A stretch of 64,000 bases of DNA from Azolla caroliniana (taxonomy: Eukaryota; Polypodiophyta). Made by a program: the position numbers and the translations under genes. Below, piece by piece: positions 56,350 through 64,000 of the stretch. Every line of letters begins with the position of its first letter. The first letter of the stretch is position 1. The notes under the pieces are model-generated. The model saw nothing but the letters and a program-made list of their open reading frames with translations. It had not been told where the DNA came from and did no database searches. The stretch covers positions 1,178,001 through 1,242,000 of the forward strand of contig JBHGNT010000015.1 in assembly GCA_043228905.1 (NCBI GenBank), in the 5' to 3' direction.

Positions 56350-57950
56350 ATGAGAGGGTCGGATCTTGCATAAGTCATGGCTTCGGCTGTGGATTAGATA
56401 ATGAGTACGTGCGAAGGCATAGGCGCCCTTGATAGGGCTATTGAAGCAGTCGTCGACACGATAGGCCGGTTCGGTGGGAAGGACGCCATGAGCTATTTGG
56501 AGGCTTACCGAGCCGAAATGGTGATGAGGGACATCCCGGAGGACAGGCGACTGGCCGGATTCCCTCGGGTGGCGATGCCGGGCATCCACGAGGAGGTGCT
56601 TGAGGTACGAGCTGAGAGTCGGACCTGGGAAGAGTTAGAAGGTCGGCTCCTTGAAAAATACGGGCTTGATGACGCGCTTCGGCTATCGAAGCGGGACTTC
56701 ATGGAATGGGTGGAGACCCCCGAAAAGGGGAGAAACGTGTCGGTGCTCCTTCGGGAGTTTGAAGAACGCTTCACACGACTTTCGCCACTGGACTAGACCG
56801 TACTGGACACAAGTTGTGTCCTATTGTTCGTTAAATCAGTGGATGTAAGGGACCGGGAGCAAGTGGGCTTCCTGCTGGAGACCGATGACGTCCTAACAAC
56901 CGACTGGGCCGTGGTAAAGCGAGTCTGCGGCCGTTTTGACAAACGGCATGAGTGGGCCGATAAAGGCTTTAAGGGGGCGGGTTCTGTTGCGACAAGGAAG
57001 GTCGAGGTACCCCCACCGGTGCGAAGGGCTCGACCCGAGACTGGCTCGAGACCGGCTCGACTTCGACTAGCATGGTCAAAGGCTTGTCTAGAGGAGCGGC
57101 TCTGGAGGAGCTGACTCATATGGTGCGGGACCTCCAGATTGCACAAGCAAGGAGGGACGACGGCGAACAAATCCGTGACCGAAGGCCTTCGACTGGGAAC
57201 CAGTGCTTGTGGTGCGACGCGGTCGGCCAGCCCGAAAGGACTGCGGGGACTTTGCCGAAGTGATAAGAGCTAACGTGGTGTACCTATGGAACGGTCGGGT
57301 GCATGCTAGTGAGACCGAAAGGGTCCTCGATCTGGATGTTGGACGAGGGGGTATGAAACGACTGATGGAAGAAGTGGTGACTCGCCACACAGAGACTGTC
57401 CACTACTCGGCGTCAGCTGGAATCTGGGTCGGAAGTGATGAAGTCTGGAAGACGAAGGAAGCCGGATTCTAGCCGTTGATGGTGGAGGGCCTTGCCGGTG
57501 TACGGCTGAGGAAAAAGGAAGCGAACCGCGCGGAAAGACGGGTCCGGGAGGCAACCGGGTCGAATGACCCGATCGAAGAGAAGACGGGCTTCGTTGAAGC
57601 CGCTTGCCAAAACTACGAGGTTCTGGTGGAGGACAAGCATGTGGATAAGATCGGAGGGGCCGGACCCTCACAACGGTATGAGACCCGGTTCGGGCAAAAG
57701 TAGAATGATGCCTATGCGATCGACGCACCGGATAAAGCCAAGAGGGCCGGGTACCGATTAAGCACGGAGATCGAGAGGACCACGGACCTGCGAAAGGTCC
57801 TCGAGGAATGTATCCTCGACAACAAAGTGGAGCTGTCACTGAGGGAAGTGCTCAGAATCGCCAAGAAGGAGTTCCACGACTCCATCGTGGACTTGGTGAA
57901 GCGGAAAAGGCTTTCGACAGAGCCGGAGCCGGAGAAGCCGGTGGAGATGT
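56350..57950 (+). pseudogene. Gag of Ty3 family B, interrupted
   Basis: Pieces in order: GALDRAIEAVVDTIGRFGGK, RLLEKYGLDDALRLSKRDFM, a TAG in place of Arg after SPLD (56,794-56,796), LLFVKSVDVRDREQVGFLLE, GRFDKRHEWADKG, a frameshift, ALEELTHMVRDLQIAQARRD, the first half of the zinc knuckle CLWCDAVGQ broken by a frameshift at about 57,230, VVYLWNGRVHASETERVLDL, GMKRLMEEVVTRHTETVHYS, and TEIERTTDLRKVLEE with a shift near 57,700. Closely parallel to the open gag of element A. Confidence 0.88.
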
Positions 57951-57970
57951 GATCGACGCACCTAGAAGAC

Positions 57971-58462
57971 ATGGCTCTAGAAGATGAGTTGGAGGAGAGC
58001 CACTATTCAAGGCCACATTGGGCTAGAGCAACCACGGAGACCCCCGTTAAGATAAGAGATGTTCAGGAGCCGGTGGTGGCGTTGGTGGACCACGGTTCAG
58101 AAATCAACTTGATGTCCATGGACTTCTACAAGAAGGGGAAGTGGCCGATCAACACCAAGCACGGGTGGAAAATACGGGCAACAACACGCGCCACGGAAGA
58201 GCTGCATGGAGCTTGCCCGAATGTACAAGTGAAAATCGGCGATGTGGAGATTGATCAGCACTTCTTCGTGCAGGAGACGTCCTCGCATCCGGTTATACTC
58301 TGGGAACCGTACATCACGGCGGCACAGATGGAGACAAAGGTGCTGGACAACGGTTCGGCATATGCACGAGTCAAGAGCCAAGATGGGTGTCACTCGGTTC
58401 AGTTCTTGACAGTGCGACCGAACCATGAGCGTAACGGCGAGACCCTCCATGGCGAAAACTGA
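57971..58462 (+). pseudogene. Protease region of Ty3 family B
   Basis: It reads SHYSRPHWARATTETPVKI, then the retropepsin-like VVALVDHGSEINLMSMDF with DHG in place of D(T/S)G, KGKWPINTKHGWKI, HFFVQETSSHPVILWEPYIT, METKVLDNGSAYARVKSQDG and VQFLTVRPNHERN. This keeps the C-terminal half of the protease that element A has lost. It ends at a stop at 58,460; about 200 bp of untranslatable linker follows. Confidence 0.87.
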
Positions 58463-58615
58463 GGGGATTTTTAGAGAGGGCTATCAAGGCGTGGGGCCGC
58501 GATAGTCCGGACACCCCAGAAAAACCCCACAGATGTACTATAGGAAAAAAGACCTGCACCATAGGTAGGAAATTTTGGTTCTCCGATAGCGGAGGTTGTA
58601 CGATAGCTGGCGTAG

Positions 58616-60190
58616 TTGGTCGGGAAAAGAAGCGGGCGGAGGAGCGACTTCGGGCATGCGGAGTCCTCGGCCCTAAAGGGGGTTGCGTCAGACCCAAGTT
58701 TACGAGATCCAGCTAGCATAGGACACACGTTCACCGACATAACGCTACGGGAGCTCAAGATCGATGGGGGTGGCTTTCTACTGCCGGCGGAAGAGAACCG
58801 GTTTCGGAGAATGCTCGGGAGGCACGGGAAGGCTTTTGCATTCTCACCGAACGAGATCGGGTGCGTAGACCCGACGGTTGTGGAAACAATGGTGATCTTT
58901 ACGGTACCGCATGTGCGGTGGAATCTCAAACCGATTCCGGTACCTAGAGCTCACATCCCGAAGTTGATGGAGCTGCTGAAACAGAAGGTGGAGATGGGCA
59001 TCCTTGAACCGTCGAGTGCCCCATGCTCGAATCGATGGTTTACCGTGCCAAAGAGGAACGACATGTTCTGCTTTATTCAAGACCTGCAACCGGTCAACAA
59101 GGTGACCATTCGGAACGCAGGAATCAGATTGACCATAGACGAGTTCGCGGAGGCCTTCACTGGAAGGTTGATTTACTCGGTCGGTGATATGTACTCAGGG
59201 TACGATCAGTTCCAACTAGCCGTGGAGAGCAGGGACATTATGACGATGCGGACTCCTCTCGGCCTAGTGCGAATGTGTACCCTCTCGTGAGGGACGAACT
59301 CGGTAGCCTACATGGTGAACGCAAAGGAGGGACAAACTCAAAGGATGCCCGGTGGAGGAAAAGGACAGATGTCGGAAATTCGTGGTGGCTCACGTCGATG
59401 ACTGCGAGAAGGTACTGCAAAGACTAGAAGGAGCGAGGCTCACCTTCTCCGGGGAAAAATCGGCCTTCGGGCAATCGAAGATCATGGTCGTCGGACACCT
59501 ATGCAGGCCATACAGTCGGAAACCATCTCCAGCCAAGGTGGAGGCCATCTCGGCGATGAAGCAATACTACAATTCGGTTACGGAGGCTCGGAGACTCTTG
59601 GGAGCATGTGCATTCTACTAGATCTGGATCCCGCATTACGCCCACATCGCGGAGCCGCTCTATGGGTTGCTGAAGAAAGGGCGTAAATTCGAGTGGAGAG
59701 ACAAGCATACGGAGTCGGTCCGGAAGATGAAAGAAGCACTTGCCGCGGCACTGGTGCTCCGAAAGGCTGTCTACGGCAAAGACACTCCGATTTACGTGAC
59801 CATGGACACGAGTTCGACCGGGATTGGATGGGTGATCAACCAAGAGGATGACGATGGCGCGAGGTTCCCCATCCGGTTCGGCGCGAAAGTCCTCAGTGAG
59901 CGACAACGAGGATATGCCCAGGTTAAACGCGAACTCTGGGGGTCTCGTTTGGGCGGTCAAGGCCGATAAAGACTACCTGATTGGGACAGAGGTGATAATC
60001 GAGATGAACTGCCTGCCGATTCTCGGCATGGTTTCCGGATGTGCGACGTTGTACCTGGAAATGCTCAGGTGGATAGCGTACATCAAGTCCTTGAATCTGG
60101 AAATACGACACTTTTCCGGAAAAGACAATGCCATGGCCGACATGCTTTCGAGAGCGAGGTTCAATGACGAGGACGGCATGGTTTAAGAGG
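58616..60190 (+). pseudogene. Reverse transcriptase and RNase H of Ty3 family B, active site deleted
   Basis: It reads GGGFLLPAEENRFRRMLGRH and continues in one frame through VPRAHIPKLMELLKQKVEMG, FIQDLQPVNKVTIRNAGI and YSGYDQFQLAVESRD to MCTL, where a TGA stop occurs (59,288). After HMVNA-like sequence about 60 bp present in element A, including the codons for the FLDD active site, are missing and an unrelated short piece is in their place. It resumes VVAHVDDCEKVLQRLEGARL, VEAISAMKQYYNSVTEARRL, and after a stop TVDTS-like RNase H and IRHFSGKDNAMADMLSR. Confidence 0.9.
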
Positions 60191-60204
60191 ACGAGGAAGT
60201 TGGC

Positions 60205-61631
60205 GTGGACTTCTTCGAGGCGGCGTACATAACAACAATAAAGGGGAGCACTCCGGTGCTTAACGAGTTCGACGAGAGCAAGTATGATAGGGAGTGGCTC
60301 CAGATCGGCGGGTTCCTGAAGACAATGACATCGGACGCGGCGTGGACGAAGGAAGAGACCAATCGGATTCGGAAGAAAGCGTACCGATTCTTCCTACGGG
60401 ACGGGAGCATATGGAAGCACCCGAGGAAGAGAAACGACATCCCACTCCGAGTGGTGGCGAGGAAAGAGGAACAAGAAGAATTGCTGACGGCATACCACGA
60501 GAGTCCCTGGGCCGGACACCGCGGGACGTGGGCCACATTTGAGAAGCTAAAGGGGAAGTACTGGTGGCCGGGACTATACCAGGACGTGCATCAGTTCGTG
60601 ACGACTTGTGAAAGCTGTCAGGTGCACTCCATAGTCCAACATCGGGACGAGCTTCACCCGACCTACCCTTCGACCGTCCACTTCAAGTGGATGGTGGATC
60701 TGGTGACGATGCCGATGGGGGTAGGGTAGATGCGGTATCTGGTGCTGGCTCGGGAGGACCTGACGAACCAGGTGGAAGGCCGAGCGTTGTAGAACAAAAC
60801 GATTGCGGCCGTATGCCAATTTCTTATCGAAGAAGTGGTATGCCAGTACGGGTGCGTAGGTAAGATCGTGGCCGACCACGGAGAATTGGACGCGCAAGAG
60901 GTGGAAGAGTTGTTTGACTGGCTAGGGATTAAACTCTTGCTCACCACATCGTACAATCCGGAGGCTAACGGGAAGGTGGAACGCGGACACGGGCCGATCG
61001 TCAAAGCGTTAGTACGGGCGTGTGGAGGCCAAGTCGAGAACTGGCCGCAACTCTTACCCTATTTGTTGTGGGCGGACCGAACTACGCACAGTTTGGTAAC
61101 CGGGTTCATGCCGACAGAGCTAATGTATGGGCAGAAGCCGATCATGCCAACATAGCAGACAATCTCCTCATGGGCCACGGTGGACTGGAAAGACGAGATG
61201 AGCCGGGAGGAGCTGTTAGTGGCACGGATTCGGTAGCTGGAGCGAAGACCGGAGGACGTGGACCGAGCCGCGGAGAAGCTACGGGTGGTGAGGGTAAAGA
61301 ACAAAGGACAGTTTGACCGGACTCACCGACTGAGACCGAAGAAGATCGAGGAAGGTGACTGGGTTCTAGTGTATGACAACAGCCTCGACAACCAGCACAG
61401 GGCAATGCGGAAGTTTGCAAGAAGGTGGTTCGGGCCTTATGTGGTGAAAAGCGCCAACGACAATGGGACCTACCATCTCACGGAGCTCGACGGACAAGGA
61501 TGGCGGTACCAGTGGCGGGGAAAAGGATCAAAGCATTCAAAAAGCAGCATGAGGCTGAACCGAACCCGGACGACCTGGATGGCGACAACAACTGGCTCGG
61601 AATGGATGTCGATCCGGAAGACGAAGGATAA
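60205..61631 (+). pseudogene. Integrase of Ty3 family B, interrupted
   Basis: Zinc-finger region IWKHPRKRNDIPLRVVARK, YHESPWAGHRGTWATFEKLK and TTCESCQVHSIVQHRDELH, then the core FKWMVDLVTMPMGVG (first Asp), a TAG at 60,727, KIVADHGELDAQEVEELFDW (second Asp), NGKVERGHGPIVKALVRA (Glu), LLWADRTTHSLVTGFMPTEL, and the GPY/F part WFGPYVVKSANDNGTYHL. Stops and shifts at about 61,152, 61,236 and 61,490. No chromodomain. Confidence 0.9.
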
Positions 61632-61688
61632 GCGTGGGTCGGTCTTCTCCGGCAAGAGTCTAATTTTGGCGCATACCAGTGAATGCGC

Positions 61689-61705
61689 GGTTAGGTGGGG
61701 GTGGA
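61689..61705 (+). other. Polypurine tract of Ty3 family B (second copy)
   Basis: GGTTAGGTGGGGGTGGA directly before the LTR start TGTTGTGGAG at 61,706. Confidence 0.85.
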
Positions 61706-61827
61706 TGTTGTGGAGAAAACCGTCCCTAGGCGGAAACCGGTTATAAAGTGCGTAAACCGGCCCTTACACGTAGGCACAAGTTTTGTTGTATAATACGTAG
61801 ATAGGTACAAGTCGGCTGAGGTGAAAT
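61706..61827 (+). repeat. Truncated 3' LTR of Ty3 family B
   Basis: The first 122 bp match the start of the LTR at 55,661. It then stops and is followed by a short piece resembling Ty3 reverse transcriptase (61,828-61,860). Confidence 0.85.
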
Positions 61828-61867
61828 CGGCCTAGTACGGATGTGTACCCTGTAGTAAAACAATGCT

Positions 61868-62457
61868 CGGCCACAACCGAGGAATAGGATCAACTTTCAG
61901 AAAACAGGAAATACAAAATGCACGAAGTACAATAGAGAGAAGAGTACACGGGATGTTTTACGTGGAAAACCCTAACTGGGGAAAAACCACGGGAGTCCTC
62001 AAACTCCAACTATCACTATAGACAGAGATGTACAATGGTGAAGCTACAAGGCAACAACCTTGAGCTCACTGTCTTCGCCACAGGCAGCGGCAGTACACAG
62101 AGGCAACGACCTCTTCGTCTCTCTCTCTCTCTCTCTCTCTTCCTCTCTCTCTCTCTCGGCTGAAAACATAAAAAATGAGCAACAACATAAACTGTTTGCC
62201 CTAAGTCATATTTATACACATATGACTTTCGGGCTATTTACAAATATAGCCTCAAGGGCTCTTAGCAAACATATTCACAAATATGTCCCCGCATCCGGAT
62301 CTCTCTTCGGGTACATTCAGCATCCGGCTCCGTAACCGGGGTCTTCATCATCCGGCTCCGTAACCGGGGTCTTCATCATCCGGCTCCGTAACCGCAACCG
62401 GGCTTGCCGTCATTTATCTCCGGGGACATCCCATCCGGAGGGACCGAAATCCCAACA
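61868..62457 (-). mobile_element. Copia 3' LTR (minus orientation), truncated at the outer end
   Basis: The inner end CCCAACA is at 62,451-62,457 beside the purine tract. TATA region GTCATATTTATACACATATG is at 62,205-62,224. U3 holds a short CATCCGGCTCCGTAACCGG array. The outer end again stops at about GCTCGGCCACAACC, as in the LTRs at 34,797 and 52,855. A (CT)n run is at 62,119-62,156. Confidence 0.85.
62310..62400 (-). repeat. 28-bp tandem repeat, about 3 copies, in Copia U3
   Basis: CATCCGGCTCCGTAACCGGG plus GTCTTCAT is repeated head to tail. It occupies the same U3 position as the 54-bp array at 35,254-35,640. Confidence 0.85.
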
Positions 62458-62467
62458 AACTCCCCCT

Positions 62468-64000
62468 TCACTTCGGCATGGGATGTCTCTCCAATCCAAT
62501 CCTCTTCTGGCATGCTTCCAACTTGTCGGGTGTGAGCACTTTGGTCAGCATATCTGAGCCGTTCTCGTCCGTGTGGATCTTCATCAGCACGAACTCCTGG
62601 TCTTCTATCCTTTCCCGGATCCAGTGATATCTTCGCTGGATGTGCTTCGTCCGGGAGTGATAGGCCGCGTTCTTCGCAAGGTGGATGGCACTCTGACTGT
62701 CACAGTAGAGTCGGTACTCCTCCTGCCGGATACCAAGCTCTCTAATGAAGTCCTTCATCCATATCATTTCCTTGCCGGCTTCAACAGCCGCCATGTACTC
62801 CGCCTCCGTGGTTGACAACGCAACCGTCTTCTGCAGCCTCGACTGCCACGAAACAGCTCCCCCTGCATACGTCATCACATACCCTGATGTGGACCGGCTG
62901 GTATCTGCATCAGCCGACATATCCGAATCGGTAAAGCCGTCGAGTTCGGGCTTACCGGAGCCGAATCGGAGGCATACGTTTGCCGTGCCCTTCAGGTATC
63001 GCAGTATCCACTTGACCGCGTTCCAGTGTTCTTTGCCGGGATTGCTCATGTACCGGCTCACCACTCCGACTGCATATCCTATGTCCGGTCTTGTACACAC
63101 CATTGCGTACATCAACCTTCCGACGGCAGAGGCATATGGTACTTTCATCATGTCCTCTTTCTCAGCCTTTGTCTTGGGGCTTTGCTTGCTGGACAGCTTG
63201 CAGTTTGCCGGGAGGGTTGATCCGACCGGTCTTGCTTCCGACATGTTGAACCGGTGAAGCACCTTTGTTACGTACTTCTCCTGTGACAGCCACAACTGCT
63301 TCTTCTTCCGGTCTCGGATGATGTGCATCCCTAGTATTTGCCTCGCCGGACCCAGGTCCTTCATTGAGAAGGTTCGGTGAAGTGCTTTCTTCAGCATCCG
63401 TATCTTGCCCTGGTCCCGTCCGACGATCAACATGTCGTCCACGTACAGGAGGAGTATTAGAGAGTCTCCTCCTTCGAACTTCTTCACAAACACGCAGTGA
63501 TCGGACTGCGTTTTGTGGTACCCTTCGTCGGTCATGAAGGAGTCGAACTTCCGGTACCATTGTCGGGGAGCCTGCTTCAGTCCGTAAAGGCTCTTCTTCA
63601 ACCGGCATACCAGGTGCTCCTTCCCTTTCTTCTCGAATCCTTCCGGTTGCTGCATGTAGATCTCTTCTTCGAGGTCACCGTGAAGGAATGCCGTCTTCAC
63701 GTCCATCTGTTCTACCTCGAGGTCCATGCTTGCCGCTATGCTCAGCACCGTCCGGATGGAGGTCATCTTCACTACCGGGGCGAATATCTCGTCGAAGTCG
63801 ACGCCCTTCTTCTGCTGGAACCCCTTCACTACGATCCTGGCTTTGTATCTCGGGGGGTTTCCGGCATCTCCCGGTTTCAGCTTGAACACCCACTTGTTTC
63901 GAAGTGCCCGCTTACCTTTCGGCAACTCCACAAGTTCATATGTGTGGTTCTCATGCAGGGAATCCATCTCCTCCTGCATGGCACTTAACCACCTGCGGCT
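62468..64000 (-). CDS. Copia reverse transcriptase-RNase H, open to the window edge (partial)
   Basis: Minus strand. The open frame runs from the right edge through KARIVVKGFQQKKGVDFDEI, DVKTAFLHGDLEEEIYMQ, SLYGLKQAPRQWYRKFDSFM, the active site YVDDMLIVG, KDLGPARQILGMHIIRDRKK, YASAVGRLMYAMVCTRPDIG, DSDMSADADTSRSTSGYV, STTEAEYMAAVEAGKE and CDSQSAIHLAKN to the end RHPMPK at 62,468. It is almost identical to the same part of the full-length Copia polyprotein, with only a handful of changes. No stop or frameshift is seen. Gag, protease and integrase lie beyond the window, so the state of this copy's first integrase Asp cannot be read. Confidence 0.95.
   Translation of the reverse strand, partial: SRRWLSAMQEEMDSLHENHTYELVELPKGKRALRNKWVFKLKPGDAGNPPRYKARIVVKGFQQKKGVDFDEIFAPVVKMTSIRTVLSIAASMDLEVEQMDVKTAFLHGDLEEEIYMQQPEGFEKKGKEHLVCRLKKSLYGLKQAPRQWYRKFDSFMTDEGYHKTQSDHCVFVKKFEGGDSLILLLYVDDMLIVGRDQGKIRMLKKALHRTFSMKDLGPARQILGMHIIRDRKKKQLWLSQEKYVTKVLHRFNMSEARPVGSTLPANCKLSSKQSPKTKAEKEDMMKVPYASAVGRLMYAMVCTRPDIGYAVGVVSRYMSNPGKEHWNAVKWILRYLKGTANVCLRFGSGKPELDGFTDSDMSADADTSRSTSGYVMTYAGGAVSWQSRLQKTVALSTTEAEYMAAVEAGKEMIWMKDFIRELGIRQEEYRLYCDSQSAIHLAKNAAYHSRTKHIQRRYHWIRERIEDQEFVLMKIHTDENGSDMLTKVLTPDKLEACQKRIGLERHPMPK

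Larger units (their letters stand above)
55661..61827 (+). mobile_element. Ty3/gypsy family B element, plus orientation, defective
   Basis: It has a 5' LTR (55,661-56,305), primer site, gag, protease, reverse transcriptase, RNase H, integrase, purine tract (61,689-61,705) and the first 122 bp of the 3' LTR (61,706-61,827). Many frameshifts and stops are present, and the reverse transcriptase active site is deleted. It is inserted in the gag of a second-family Copia. Its outer right end is replaced by other retroelement pieces, so no target duplication can be checked. Confidence 0.93.

Noticed and set aside
62745-63257. 170-codon plus-strand open frame
   Set aside because: Antisense shadow of Copia RNase H; the same shadow occurs at 50,338-50,850 and arises from codon bias.

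Overview
The window reads as nuclear DNA of a land plant. It has genes split by GT-AG introns, a PLS-class pentatricopeptide repeat (PPR) gene, a plant-type DUF538 gene, and a large nest of LTR retrotransposons. The style of the PPR repeats and the uneven intron sizes suggest a fern or another spore-bearing plant. That is a weak inference and no species is claimed.

Positions 1-33,500 are AT-rich and hold the host genes. A P4-type lipid flippase gene runs leftwards from about 8,418 and off the left edge; ten exons with matching phases were placed. A Copia relic with an internal tandem duplication (about 9,997-10,905) and a 112-bp tandem satellite (12,363-13,015) follow. An intact eight-exon gene for a BZW/5MP-type translation regulator (eIF5-mimic, W2 domain) lies at 13,481-17,275. 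A decayed LINE (20,449-22,110) precedes the PPR gene (22,611-24,626). The PPR gene lies between the two arms of a segmental duplication. The right arm carries a broken BZW copy with a premature stop and lost exons. A DUF538/SVB-like gene (29,443-29,880) sits behind a roughly 650-bp CACATA-type microsatellite.

From 33,504 to the right end the DNA is GC-rich and almost wholly retrotransposon sequence. The centrepiece is a full-length Copia element (46,412-51,749) with two 612-bp LTRs that differ at two noticed sites, a 5-bp target duplication and one uninterrupted 1,357-codon polyprotein. Its first integrase catalytic Asp reads Asn. It sits in the gag of an older minus-strand Ty3/gypsy element. 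A second Ty3 element (38,903-45,435, minus) with 640-bp LTRs is inserted in the LTR of a third, plus-strand Ty3 element. A second copy of that third family (55,661-61,827) has lost its reverse transcriptase active-site block. Copia copies truncated by breaks, decay or the window edge lie at 34,797-37,745, 52,855-54,290 and 61,868-64,000, and a gag fragment of a second Copia family lies at 54,798-55,660.

The host genes do not form a pathway: membrane lipid asymmetry, translation-start control, organelle RNA processing and a plant DUF538 protein. The most interesting signals are the fungal-looking Ty3 lineage, the tandem arrays in the U3 region of the Copia LTRs, the Asp-to-Asn change in an otherwise young Copia, and the duplicated BZW region around the PPR gene.
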